Positions 43,409 through 55,707 of a stretch of DNA of 64,000 nucleotides are shown in pieces. The DNA lies in the NCBI RefSeq assembly GCF_037042905.1, contig NC_087252.1:26573494-26637493 (forward strand), given 5' to 3'. Within the stretch, counting starts at the first letter, position 1. Each line of letters starts with the position of its first letter. A program made the translations under genes and the position numbers. The stretch comes from Lytechinus pictus. Taxonomy: Eukaryota; Echinodermata; Echinoidea; Temnopleuroida; Toxopneustidae. The notes under the pieces are model-generated. The model was not told the origin of the DNA, did no database searches, and saw only the letters and a list, made by a program, of their open reading frames with translations.

Positions 43409-43582
43409 TGGTGGGTGTTTCATAAAGCTTTACGTATGATACAAATGACTTTACGCATGACTGGTGATCCTTTCTTGTGCTATGTGATATCCCTATGTAA
43501 TTGAGTTATGACCTAAGAACATGTTCCAGTCGTGCGTAAAGTTGTGCGTAACTTTACGAACAGCTTTATGAAACGGCCCCCT
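43409..43582. mobile_element. TGGGTGTTTCATAAAGCT MITE
   Basis: Left end GGTGGGTGTTTCATAAAGCT and right end AGCTTTATGAAACGGCCCCC, with inner TTTACGCATGACTGGTGATC inverted to the CAGTCGTGCGTAAAG arm. Confidence 0.82.
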
Positions 43583-43792
43583 GGTGGATGTGTCATAAAG
43601 CTGTTGAATAGGAAGTTGAGAGCTACTTTAAGAACAACTGGTTAACCTTTCTTACGCGCTACATAATCACCAATGAACATTTTGGTGTTTACCATTTACC
43701 ACAAGAAAGGATCACCAGTTGTTCTTAAAGTCGCTCTTAACTTTAATAAACATATGAACAACTTTTTATGAACGGCCCCCTGGTTAACGCCC
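43583..43792. mobile_element. TGTTTCATAAAGCT MITE, directly adjacent copy
   Basis: Left end GGTGGATGTGTCATAAAGCT and right end TTTTTATGAACGGCCCCCTGG. Inner arms TTTAAGAACAACTGGTTAAC and ACCAGTTGTTCTTAAAG are inverted. It sits immediately after the previous copy. Confidence 0.78.
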
Positions 43793-44806
43793 TGGTACCC
43801 ATTATGCAATAGCCAAAGTACAGGATGCCTTTGAGTTTGGGAACTATTGCAGGAATACTTCTCAGGGAGTGGAGAAAGGGTATTGTGTCCAGGCAAACGA
43901 GCACCCGGAGGTAGTCTGTTGTGCAAACCCTTTTACTTGAGTTTAAGGGTTCTGAAATTGAAACATAAAATTTAAACTGTGCTAGTCCATTGCGAAGGCT
44001 CAATTGTTGATCAAATTTTCAATCAGGGTCTGTGCCTGCAGTCTAACAGCCTGGAGAGATTTCTCCACATTGTACAGATCAACAGCAGGATGTAATACAT
44101 AAAATATGTTTCATTAAAAAAAAAGGGTCTGCAACATGGAAGTAGTCTGTTTCTGTTTTGATTGTGAAAAGTGGCATCATGATGGCATCATAATGAGATA
44201 AATACATGGATCAGTTGATACTTGATTTTCAGTCAGAATAAATTGTATCTTGTAAAGTATGTGCTCTCATCGAATCATTAATTTGTTGCTTCAAGATCCT
44301 GTGATTGCAAGTTCAGGTTTCTTAACTTGTAGGCTAGAAGTGTATGGCAAGCTACGAAATGCTGCAATTGGATTGACTATGATTCTCATATTCAATCCAA
44401 ATATTTCAAAGCAAAGATATATTGCTCTATACTTGTACTACAGTATAGAGTAGGACAGAGCCATAAACACAAATTGAAAAAAAAAATTATCTGATGACAT
44501 CATTACAGAAATAAAAGAACTTCAAACTTTTCAAGGTTTTTATGATAGACATCATAATTACTGATTTAAGATCAGGAAGCTATCTATACATTCATTGTTA
44601 CTCACAATCCTGCAATATAAAATAATAGATAAATTATGATTTTTCAATAAAGTACAGCTACTTGGCCTGAGTCAATTTTCCAGTTTAGGTAAAAATGATG
44701 GGCAATGCAGAAAGTGCAATGCATAGCAATGCCAATACCATTCTGTTCTAAAGTTGATCTGTAAAATCTTTAATTTTATACATTTACCTGTTCATAATAG
44801 TCCGGG
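43793..44806. other. Intergenic or intronic, nothing recognised
   Basis: No conserved frame or repeat boundary was identified here. Confidence 0.3.
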
Positions 44807-44990
44807 TGGGTGTTTCATAAAGCTGAACTTCGTAAGTTAAGAGCGACTTTAAGAACAACTGGTGAACCTTTCTTACGCACGTAACCATCGCCAATGAAAA
44901 TACCATTTACCACAATAAAGGATCACCAGTCGTTCTTAAAGTCGCTCTTAACTTACGAACAGCTCTATGAAACGGCCCCCAGTTCATGCT
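44807..44990. mobile_element. TGGGTGTTTCATAAAGCT MITE
   Basis: Left end GGTGGGTGTTTCATAAAGCT, right end AGCTCTATGAAACGGCCCCC. Inner TAAGTTAAGAGCGACTTTAA pairs with TTAAAGTCGCTCTTAACTTA, a near-perfect palindrome. Confidence 0.85.
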
Positions 44991-45408
44991 TTGTATGACA
45001 CAACTACGGTTCTCTTTTTTTATGAAGTGAAGACTTTTTATACAGCCCCCAAAATATCAAACAAATCCGCAAAACAAATAAAACACCATACAATGAGTAA
45101 CAATACTTTGTTCTAGTGTAAAAATGAAGTGTACGTGTATACGGTATAAGAATGTTTTAAAGGTGTTTTTAACACTTCATGTAGCTTTCAGAATGCCTCT
45201 TCTGCTTCTGGATAGATAATATAAATATTGGTGATGTTTGCCAACATGAACTTTTTGTTCTTGGTTTCGTGATAACGATGTGGTTGTGTGGGTTGTGTGT
45301 CGCAATATTGAATGGATGTTTAATAGTCCAGGGCTCTTTGCATGTAAGCCTGTGGAAGTGAGTCATATACAGTACACCCACCATCAGTTGACCATATTAC
45401 TGAAAGGA

Positions 45409-45655
45409 AAGAAAGAGAGAGAGAGAGACAGAAAGAGAGAGCGAGGGAGATAATTTAGAGGGTGTGTGTACTAAAGAGACAAGGACAGAGAGAGTGAGCG
45501 AGACAAATCTCGAGGTGTGAACAAAGAGATAACTGACAAATATAGATAGAGAGAGAGAATGATAGATTTAGAGATATGTACATGTATGTATTAAAGAGAG
45601 AGAGACAAAGAGACAGGGAGACAGAAAGAGAGAGAAGGGGGGGGGGGGAGAAAAC
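45409..45655. repeat. GA-rich low-complexity region
   Basis: Long stretches of GAGAGA and AGAAAGAGAG with a GGGGGG run at the end. Open frames here are compositional. Confidence 0.85.
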
Positions 45656-45837
45656 AACTTCCACGCTTAATAGGGTAATGAGTGTAGATTGTTTGGCAAT
45701 TGGGATAAAGAATTAAAGAAGAATCTGACACTTTTGATTCTATTAAAAGTCAAAATTTGTCAATTTGTTGTTTGCATAAATTTGCCCTGTATGGTTTATG
45801 ACAGAGGGCATTTGGTAAACCTTAACCCCAGGACTCC

Positions 45838-46006
45838 AGGGCCCCATAGCACAAAAGGTACTATTATGGTAACTTTGCCATCCAATGGTAAGTACAAAGT
45901 ACCATGGTAACACTGATCACCAACCAATCAAAATCAAGTATTCCAGACAAGTTACCATTTGATGCCAAAGTTACCATAATGGTAACTTTTATGCATCGGG
46001 TCCCAG
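45838..46006. mobile_element. Small inverted-repeat MITE next to the Capicua exon
   Basis: GGGCCCCATAGCACAAAAGG at the left and TTTTATGCATCGGGTCCC at the right, with inner ATTATGGTAAC / GTTACCATAAT and TACCATGGTA palindromes. It ends 55 bp upstream of the Capicua exon acceptor. Confidence 0.7.
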
Positions 46007-46061
46007 GACTGAGCAAATGACCTTCTACATTATTTTTCTTTTGTGTGTAATTTTCTTACAG

Positions 46062-47780
46062 ATCACAAGATGAATGGGAAGAAAGACAGAAGCAGGCGGA
46101 ACAAAAAATCAGAATCCCCAGCGACCCCGGCAACCCCAGACTCCAACCCAGGAAGGACCAGAAGAACAAAGCTCTCCAAAGACGAAGATGCAACAGATGA
46201 CTTTGTGAGGCACAAAAAGTTACGGAACGCCAGCAGGAATGGAAGCAGAATGGCAGTGTCCAGTGACTCGGGGACCAGTGAACCGTCATCGTCAGGAGCA
46301 AGTACACCAAGGCCTGGTTCCCTTGAAATCCCTATGAGAGAGACAAGTACAGAATCATCTCCTGTAGGGGAGGTCCAAGAACTGCCAAAAGGGAAAGGAG
46401 AAGTGGTATCAAAGAGGTTGGTTGTTAATAGTGATATTGTAAGTGCCAGGACTACAGAATCACGGCAAATGGTGCAAACGGTTACTGAAGTTAAGAGCAT
46501 GGCTGAAGTGGTCCAGGATAGTGAAGATGATGAAGAAACGGACAGCGCCCTCTCTGGGGATGATGAAGCCATGCAGTCAGAGTCAATGAATGAGCCAGTA
46601 TCTGCCTTGACTCCTGTCAGGACTGGTGTGAAGAGGCCGGGAGAGTTCCCAGAGTCTGCTACACCCCAGAAGAAGCTAGCTGTTGATGCCAAAGAATTGG
46701 AAGGCCAGAGGGTACTGGCGAGAAGGGGTGAAGCATTTTCTCCTGGAATAATCAAACTTGTAAAAAAGAAGAGCATTGGTGTGTTGTTTGAAGGGGACCA
46801 GGGCCTTACTATGTTCAATGATGTTATGGACTCCGATCAGATTTGTATTGTCAGTGATAAAGTGCCTCCAGTGAACACACTGAGTAATGGGTCCAAAGTA
46901 TGTGTCCAGAGAGATGGCAAAGGACAGTATTTTGAGGCCTTTGTCAGGGAAATGAGACCAAACTCCATTTATCAAATTGTTATGGCTTCTCAGTTACGAG
47001 AAGGCTCAAGTAGCAGTTCAGAAGACATGACAGTCCCTCTTTGGAAGCTGAGGATGTTACGACCTCCGTGGCAGAACCCTCCCTCTGGACCTGTTCAAAC
47101 TCCTGGTGCAATTGCCAGACAGCTGACGTACAGTCCCTTTGAATCCAAGAATGAATCTATTCCACTGCCTAATCTGCACTTTGACTTGCATAAAGTGACA
47201 CCTCCAGAACAGAAGACACTTTCGGATCGACTTGTCCAAGACAGGAATGTCTTCATCCGTGACAGGCACTTGAGTGGTGAAAGGAGAGTTCAGTTGCCTC
47301 TGGAGGATATTGGGTCAGATGACGAGCTCAAGAACTTTGACAGGCCCCTGGAATTCCGTGGACGACCAACACTTACTCCAGGAACAACTGGTACGTCCAC
47401 CCCTGGTTCTCTCTACTCTCCATTTGAGAGCAGCCTGGCTCGATTACCTACCAGCTATTCAAATCGCAAAAGACACATCAGCAGTGCCAGTAACGCATCA
47501 ACCATCTCCATTGGTAGCACCCATTCCCTGACTCCTCCACCAAAGTACAAGAAGGGTGAAGTCATCTGCAACGCCAATGGAGTCCGCAAGAAGTTCAACG
47601 GTAAGCAGTGGCGACGACTGTGCTCCAGGGAAGGATGCAACAAGGAGTCCCAGAGACGCGGTTACTGCTCTCGACATCTTTCCATGCAGGGTAAGGACCT
47701 GACAGGGGAAGCATCTTCTGGCCAGGAGCAGGACTGGGACAGTGACTCAAGGTGTTCAAGTGCCAGGACTGTCCGCACAG
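46062..47780 (+). CDS. CIC: Capicua (CIC-L type) large coding exon
   Basis: Capicua is an HMG-box transcriptional repressor acting below receptor tyrosine kinase/MAPK signalling. The exon starts after TTTTCTTACAG (46061), has ATG at 46070 (CAAGATGA) and ends at CACAG/GTAAGA (phase 1), giving 570 full codons. Residues 1-13 are basic ([13 protein letters not shown]), followed by Ser/Thr/Pro-rich and acidic stretches. Residues about 213-334 match the DUF4819 capicua region, including [20 protein letters not shown] and ending [10 protein letters not shown]. Residues 491-538 hold [40 protein letters not shown] and YCSRHLS, the Capicua-specific Cys/His block (C518, C523, C533, H536). The HMG box and C1 motif are absent and must lie in later exons. 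Upstream exons may exist, since the frame is open into the acceptor. The in-frame extension past 47780 is intron. Confidence 0.93.
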
Positions 47781-48817
47781 GTAAGATGGCTGATTATCAA
47801 TATACAATCCTGCACCTAATTTGCACCTCACAAAAAATCCCTGAAAAATCACAAGCAAATCATCCCATGCATGGAATATGTGTGTAATGGATTTGTCTGA
47901 AATGTTGCTGTGATTTCTAACTCCCACTGGCTAAAATTTGAAGTCTGTGGCACCTTTGGCTACAGGTTTTTAATAGGCGAGACTAAAGATTTTTTTTTAA
48001 TATTTGAAGGGAAAGAGTGTTTGAGGTTTAATGCAGCGCATCAATTTGTTTATTTCAATTATTAATCTCTTAAGAATAGGGGATTCCCTCCTTGTGCTCC
48101 TGCACGATCATATTTCTTTGGTTTGGCTCACGATTTTTGGTAACTAATATCTTGGTATTTCCGGGTTTTCTTCGTGGATTGATACTTGCACAGAGTATGC
48201 AGCAAGTAATAGAACAAATTACTTTTTAATTTGAAATATGAAAATTACAGCATACTGGTCTTCATGTAGCTGTAATACATAGTTACATACAACATGTATA
48301 ATACTGTGCATCTGGCATAAATTATTTCTTTAATGTTCATGAATATATTTTGCCTCTGGCTAATCAGCCTGAGCTTGGTGAGCTGCCTGACAATGATTAG
48401 TCTGTTATCGTATTGAGTATTTGGATTGAAAAAAAAATCCCTTTAATAAACAAACTTGAAAGTCTTATGATGATCTCAGGGAAAAAGAAAATGGGGGGGG
48501 GGGGGGGGGCGGAGGTTGGGAGTTCAGGGCGATTTCAACCCCCAAAGTAAGTGCGCAAAAGAGAACCAGAAAACCCTTTTCACTGCAATGTTCAATTTTA
48601 TCCAATATGGCAGTTTTAGGCAGTACTGTACCTTGTTTGTGAAAAGTGTTCCACTGAAAAATGAATGTGAGAACTACATGTACATGTATATTATTATTCA
48701 AAACAAGACATGATCAATTATAGTTCCATGTTCAACTTTAAAACATTTTTGAAATAATTTGTTGGCTTCCAAAGTTTATGAATTTGACTCGACCTACATG
48801 GAGCTTCATTTTTGCTA
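47781..48817 (+). other. Start of Capicua intron, no gene seen
   Basis: After the donor at 47781 the sequence is AT-rich with scattered stops in all frames and a poly-G run at 48494-48510. No coding similarity was recognised. Confidence 0.5.
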
Positions 48818-49226
48818 TTAAAGGTTAATTCCAGTTCTGGTAACGATCTCAAAATGACTTTTTACAGAATCTAATATAATGACCACCCAAGTGTCTGTTT
48901 GTATGAATAAAAAATATGTGCCAAAGGATTCTGGAAGAAATTGTGTAATTGCTGAGAAATAAGCAAAATAAAGGCGGATTCTGTCACTTCCGTCGGGTCT
49001 TTATTCCAGCAATAATAACACACTGTCCCATGTGTGCCTATCTGTGTTGGTGATCTTCAGTGTGATGTATTTCAGCTTAGATTTTATGATTTCACAAAGT
49101 TCAGTTTATGCAACTGTACCAGATCTAGATCCACGATGATATAGTCATACTTAACCTTGGTTTTACAGACTTTCTCACAAAATTAGTGTTTTACTGCAAC
49201 TACCGGTACTGTCATTTAGCTTTAAT
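48818..49226. mobile_element. TTAAAGG MITE, GAAAGTAGTTGC type, reverse copy
   Basis: Starts TTAAAGGTTAATTCCAGTTC and ends CTGTCATTTAGCTTTAA. Phrases GTTTTACAGACTTTCTCACA and TTTACTGCAACTACC are the complement of the copies in fibrillarin introns. Confidence 0.7.
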
Positions 49227-52103
49227 GAGCTGAATACAAATCAGCTTTATACGATTTGAGTGTATTGTAGTACAGTATAAAGGAGCTTTTTCAGTACGTG
49301 CGCTTTTCATGGAGTGAGCTGCTAAATTTTCTTAAATTTTTGTCATTTCCTGGATGGAAAATGTACAACACCCACTATACTCTGAATAATTTATATCACT
49401 TGTGGCCCTGGACCTCCTCTTCATGAAGGCATGCCTAATTTGTACTTTGATCAGAAATGTTTTAATAGAAAACTGCCTGAATGGAAGCTAAAACTTATTC
49501 AATTGACATTTTAAGGACCTTGTGAAGGCAGATTTTCAGAGTGATATGATATGAGCACTGCTGCTATGATAACATCATTCACAATTCTGTAAAGTGCAGT
49601 GTCATGTCTGGGATTTAATATGCCTGATAGATAAAATAAAATGCCATGCATGCAAGTTTTAAAGCGATGAGAGACATGTATTCCTTGAAGCACTTCATTA
49701 GAGCTGTAGAGTTACATGACCCTCCCCTAATAATTTCTGGAATAGTGATTTCAGTGCTCTCAAATCACGCCCCTTTACAAATAGAATTTTCTTTGAGATT
49801 TAATTTTCACATCCAAGCGAGGCAATTTCATTTAAAGATTTTTGGTCTCTCAGGGGGGGGGGGGGTGGGGAAGAGATGAAAAACTCCCATTGGCTGAGCA
49901 CTGTAGAAAGTAGAAATTTGAGGGGGCATGACTCCCCCCGCCCGGCAAGTGGCCATGCTTCATCATTCGATACATGTACTGTATCATCACAATTTTGTGA
50001 TTTTATACATGTAGTTATTCTACAATATTTTGGTTAATAATTTTATACGCATTCATTCAATTATTGTTTGAAATAAATATTCAAAACTATAAAGAACAAT
50101 AATTTTTTAATTCAATTGGAGAGCCTCTATTTGTTTGCACTCATAAAATAAAGGATAAGCATTGATTTTTTTAGTTTTCGTAACAGTTTGCAAATTGGAC
50201 TGTGATATGTTTGATATCCCGAGTCCTCTATATGTGCAAATGACATTGTTTAACAATCAAATATTCACTGTGTATTCACGATAGTACTCATTACAGTTGC
50301 ACAATATCAAGCAGTCAGCACTTGTTGCTTTGAATTTGTGTCTTATTTACATACATTATTAAAAGAGAGAGAGAGAGAGAGGAAAAAAAAACTCTGCCAA
50401 GTTCATTCACATTCACCATCGATTGATTTTGATCATTTTGTAATCGCTTTTCACAACAAACAGTCCAAGCTGGAAAATCATGTCTGCTTTTTGGCAGTAA
50501 CTCCTAGCAACAGGAAATTAATGTTATGCTTCTATTGAAATGAGGATGGCGGCTGGTAAATAGCATCTATCGGGGATGTGAAAAGATGGAAAGAGAGGGG
50601 GGGGGGGGCGTGCTACATGACAATAGAGAAAGGGGGGGGGGGTGTAGAGTAGACAAAAGCATGCGGAGCGGGAAGATGTTTTAGGAGACAGGAAAATTAT
50701 TCAGGAAGATGATAGGGGATGGTAGGGAGGAGAAAATGATCCAAGCTCAGTTAAAAATGTTGAATTCCTTGGATGAGGCTAATAACCTGTCTCTGTCAAA
50801 CCGGATTTTGACATTTCGTTGGTTTCCAGAAAACTTTAGTTTGAGTTCAAGGGCTGGATAAAAAAAAGTAGAGTAAAGAATTGAATAGAGAACTTTGGTC
50901 TCTGCTAGTCTTGTAAATCAGACCGTACATCGTATGGAAGTTTTTCTTTGCAATACATTCCCTGGTATCTGCTTTAAACCAGATTTAATGGTGCAAAATA
51001 ATTGATTCGATTTTAATTTATTTTTTCCTTGGTTTCATTTACAATTCATAATAATGCATACAAGTACATACAGCCTGATAAACAAAGAATATTTATGATT
51101 CATAAAAATATATAAATATGGTATACAAAGAATGATTTGATTACATTTACAAACAATGTAATGAAGTTGAAAAAGTGAACATGACTAGAATAATAACAGT
51201 AATGGATTGGATTGCTAATTCTGGGCTGTGAGAAAACAAAATAATTGTATCATAAATTTTCATTATGTGTATGTATAGTGTGCATATTCTCCTACATTAA
51301 AATGTCAAATAAACCAAAATGATTCATTTTTTATCATGTGTACTGTACATGTACCTGGTAGAAAGCAGTATGTCATCCTTGAATTAGTCTAGTGAAAATC
51401 GGATTAAAAAAAATTGTGTGTTTTTTTAGTATTCAATCACATGTATACAGTACAATCACAATATTTACAAGTAATTGAACATTATTTGAAACTTTTCAAA
51501 AGTAGTAAACATCACAAAAACAAAGGAATTAAAAAAATCGATTTCAAGCATTAAAACTTGGTGTATTCTGTGTACATCGCATTGAAATATTTTACAGGAA
51601 AATCACTTGGATGACTTTGTTTTTATTTTTCTCCCCAAAACACCAAACATAAATACATGTACACTGCCTTGCAGCCTTCCGGAATATAGTACAGTATTTA
51701 TCTAGGCAGGATATTACATGCAAAAAAAAAAGAAAGCATTTTCAGGGAAAATACCTAATCTACACAGAATTTTGGGAAATGACTGCCCCCAATGTACATG
51801 TATCTGTGCCCGATATACTAAAACTGATTTTTTTTAGGAATTGTTTTTTTTTTCTATAATTTTGGTATCGGTACATTTTGTTTGCATCCATGGGCATTAT
51901 ACCTATACATGTACAATTTATATTTATCAAATCATTTGGAATCGCTTGACACATACATGTACACTCTGTAATTTGTTACTTGATTCTGAATTAATATTTT
52001 ATCATTGTGACAACCGTTCCAGTCTTCTGTTATAGTAGGGTGATGTATGGTCGGTCTGTGTTAATTGATTATGAACCCAGAACTATTGAAGGTCTTTATG
52101 AGG
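49227..52103 (+). other. Intron-like AT-rich DNA
   Basis: No exon recognised. There are poly-G runs (49852-49868, 50599-50645) and a short GA microsatellite (50364-50380). Confidence 0.4.
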
Positions 52104-52566
52104 TCGCTCTCATTACGCTTTCTAAAACTAGCTTACTGGAAACCGATTCAGGAAACCAGTTTGGAAGTTCGTTTTGCTAGCGTTCCCACTTGATCACACA
52201 AAAGTGGTTTTCAAAATCTCTTCGGGTAAAGCAATCTTGTTTTGCCATGGAACGCTCTCAGTGGGGTAACATGTTTCACGCGAAATTCGAAACCGCAGCG
52301 TAGGAATTACACACCTGTCATGCGGAGTAGTGCCCTCAAATGTGCGAAGATCGCTTCCCGAAGAATGGTTGTGTCTTCAATACGCTATAAAAACCAGTTT
52401 AACGAGGCAAAGCGATCTTGAAAATGACACCGCGAGGTGGTTTTCTGATCTGGTTAGGAAGATCGCTACCAAGATAGCTTGGACTGTTCTCACTACACGT
52501 AAAACTAGTTTCCATTATAAAAAACTAGTTTCCAGTAATCTAGTTTTAGGAAGGTAGTGAGAACGG
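52104..52566. mobile_element. Inverted-repeat element with CTAGTTTTAGGAA ends
   Basis: Left end CGCTCTCATTACGCTTTCTA plus AAACTAGCTTACTGGAAACC, and right end TTTCCAGTAATCTAGTTTTA plus GGAAGGTAGTGAGAACG, form about 40 bp of inverted repeat. Inside are GCGATCTT/AAGATCGC pairs. The open frame across it is not a recognised protein. Confidence 0.7.
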
Positions 52567-53732
52567 TGTTTACCGGTATGTGGTTTATACAAACCCTCTT
52601 GTCTGGACTTGAATTTCCTTTGAACGGTTTCCCTCCATAGTCACATACACACACAAAAATATTCTGAAATAAAAGTACGAGGAAAAACATTTTGAGGAAG
52701 AAGTAGAAAATTAGTCACAGCCGAATGCTGATGATATAGGCATGGCATCTCGTACATTAGTTTTGATCAAAACCTCCCTCCATTTTGGAGTTCAGATACT
52801 ATAGTGGAGGACAAAATATTTTACCTAAAATTTGAATGTGCATGCATCTTTTTTCTGGGTGGGGGGGGGGGGGGAGGGCACCCTTCTTGCATTGGCCAGG
52901 TTAGGTCAGTTGCTCAGGATACAAGTACTGGTATTAAACATTTTAAATTTGATGTTGAAGGTCTGGGGTTCAAATCCTACCGCAGTGTTCCTTTGTCAAG
53001 TCGTCTGTCTGCATTTGCCACTCTCCACCCAGGGGTATATTATGGGAACATGTGATGCTTGAGTGCGACTGAGGACTTGGTCTGTTTGTTGTAATCTACT
53101 AGTATATTTTCCATGTGAGCGTTATAATGTGCCCTTTCAAAGTGGCCATCACATGTTCTCTCTACAGGTCTAGGGCATGTTTCTTGAAACATCTTGTTTA
53201 CGATTTTCACCGATTGATTGGCTCTGAGCCAATCAGATGCATGGATTTCAGAAGCTAATGTCATTGAAAAATCATTATTTGTTTCATGAAATGCTTCCTC
53301 GATGTCGGCCTACTACTTTGGCCTCCATGTACAAGTAATCTATATGGAGAGTTTTTTTTTTGGATATAGCAAAGTGGAATGATGCAATATCTTTGTCAGT
53401 CTTTGCATTATTAATCCATAACTACATGTACAAACTTCATGTTTGATAGAGTAACTGCAACTTCCAGTAGCCAGAGTGTTAAAAATAATAATTTTAGTCT
53501 GTGGTCCAGACTATCAGATCTGTTGATCACCCATAACAATAGATCGAAATCCATTGACGGATTTTCAATAGTGGAGCTAGTCCATCCATATCTCATTGTA
53601 TGCAAGAGTGTGGAGGTGTGTTTTTTTGGACTTTAGACTTGAGTTTTATGTGTAGTCTGTCGCCACAGACTCTAAATAAATTTACACTTAAATACCATTT
53701 GAACTTTATAAATTAGGTTTTATGAGTGTATA
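52567..53732 (+). other. Intron-like DNA with a SINE fragment
   Basis: At 52885-53060 TTAGGTCAGTTGCTCAGGAT and GGGGTTCAAATCCTACCGC look like pol III A and B boxes of a SINE. Otherwise nothing is recognised. Confidence 0.4.
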
Positions 53733-54158
53733 TTTAAAGGTAAAAGAAAGTAGTTGGAGCAAACAATTATTTCATGAGAAAATTTTTTAAAGGTTTTAAA
53801 GGTTCATGATCACAACATTATCATGCATCTGGTACATTAATGTACCGGTAAACTTATCTTTGTGATATCATTAAATTTAGCTGAACACCGATAATTCTGA
53901 TCATCACTAAACACAAAAAGGCATATGTGGAACAGTGTGTTAATATCGCTTGGAAAAATACCTGACATTTGATGGAATTCTGTGCATATTTTGCTCATTT
54001 CTTAGCAATTATGCATTTTCTTCCAGAGCCATTTGGCATATTTATATATAGGCCTACAGTATTTTTTATTTATACATACAAACACTTGGTGGTATAAATT
54101 TCATTGGATTCTGTTCGAACTCGTTTTGAGGTCGTTACCACAAGTATTTTTCTTTAAG
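53733..54158. mobile_element. TTAAAGG MITE, GAAAGTAGTTGC type
   Basis: Starts TTTAAAGGTAAAAGAAAGTA and ends CACAAGTATTTTTCTTTAA. The interior matches the copies at 15805, 17490 and 48818. Confidence 0.68.
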
Positions 54159-55598
54159 GGGCCTACATACTTGCAGGGTGTTCAAGTGTTAAAATTTTAC
54201 GTGGTTTACCATATTGACATTATAACTAGGCCTTTAAACATTCAAGTTTTTTTTTTTTTGCTTTTTTTTTTTGCTTTTTTTAAAATTACAACTCATACTC
54301 AAAACTCTTGTAAAGTATTACAGAATAAAACTCACCAAAAAAAAATATGCCTGGTGTGGAATAGATCATAATTCAACTCCAAAATCAGAAAAATTCTGAA
54401 TGCTAAACTACTACATGTGTAATACTGTACTTGTTGCAATGACAGGCAGTCCTTTGGCATGCTTGCAAGTTTTTGATACCTGCACATTACATTTGATTTG
54501 ATTTGATTTGATTTTACATATTTCACAAGTACAAACAAAATTATGAAACAATATCAGAAAACTTTATGAGAATACAAATCAGACAAGGCATAACAATTAA
54601 TTCAAATTAAAGAAAATAGCGATTTTGAATTAAAAACAATTTAAAAGAGTGAAATATGAGGGAACCTACCTGTTGGTAGGCACCTTATAATGTATAAAAA
54701 GCCTACGGAAAATAGGCCTACATGTACATGTAGGAGTCTCCGCCTTTGCACACTAAAAATAGCCTGGGTAACTGGTGCATGCATTGTCTTGATATGCAGA
54801 CCTTTTTTTTCATCAAAATGTCCCGTGACCGATGTTGTGTGGACATGTTTTATTTTGGGCCATTTTCAAAGAGTTTGAATGATGAGACTACTGGTATGTA
54901 CTTGAACCAGCTGAAGCTCCCCTTTCATAACAATAGGGGTGGGCGGGGTCACACCTTACATGTATTTCCAACTGACAAACAACTCATAACTGAAGTCAAT
55001 GACATGGGGCCCTTTGCAGAAAGAGTTGCAGTCAAAATCAAACGCAACTTGATTTTTAACCAATCAAAAGCAAGCATTTATAATGTACATGTAGGACTTG
55101 CATTTGATATTTGGACTTGTGTTTTTTATTATAACAGAACTCTTCTTGCAATGGACCCATGACGTGTTACATAGGGGCAAAAGGGAAGGGGGGGGGGGTG
55201 TAGGGTGGAGAGGGGAGCGAGGTAGGTAGGGGAGAGAGAAGGGAAGGGGAGAGATGGGGGAGAGATGGAGATCATACATAGTGTGTAGAATTGCTGTCAA
55301 CTCAAATATAGTTGTTATGGAATTGTACCGTTCAATAGCTCTCCTTTGTAATAACTTTTTACTTCAACGTAAAAAAATAGTCCAAACCTCATCTAGGGCC
55401 TATTCAGATTCAGACTGCATCAGCAAGTGTCTTCACTGTATTAATCTTGTCACTATTGCTACCTCAGATTTCACATGTACAGTATGTTGGCCCACCCTCT
55501 ACAGTATGTCTGGCGATTGTTCATTAGTGATTAGTAGTGATCACTCTCCACCTTAAATCTTGTTTTGTCATCACTCACTGGTCTGACTGGCTTCCTAT
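54159..55598 (+). other. Intron-like DNA, nothing recognised
   Basis: It contains a TTGATTTGATTTGATTTGAT microrepeat (54491-54513) and a GGGAGAGGGG tract (55170-55265). Confidence 0.35.
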
Positions 55599-55707
55599 GG
55601 GGGCTGGTGCCCTTCTACGCTAGAGCTCCTGTGAGTTCTGAGCTGATACGGGCTTGCCCCTTGAATTGTCGGTGAACAGAGCAGCAGGTAGGAGGGCACC
55701 AGCCCCC
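55599..55707. other. Long-stem inverted repeat (20-bp arms)
   Basis: GGGGGCTGGTGCCCTTCTAC (55599-55618) pairs with GTAGGAGGGCACCAGCCCCC (55688-55707) with one wobble, around a 69-nt loop. It is GC-rich in an AT-rich context. Confidence 0.7.

Noticed and set aside
46056-47927. Several antisense and shifted frames over the Capicua exon
   Set aside because: They are shadows of the real frame. Only the plus-strand frame from 46070 gives recognisable Capicua motifs.
52330-52557. 75-codon frame inside the 52104 inverted-repeat element
   Set aside because: It lies wholly between transposon arms, has no recognised domain and no flanking exon signals.
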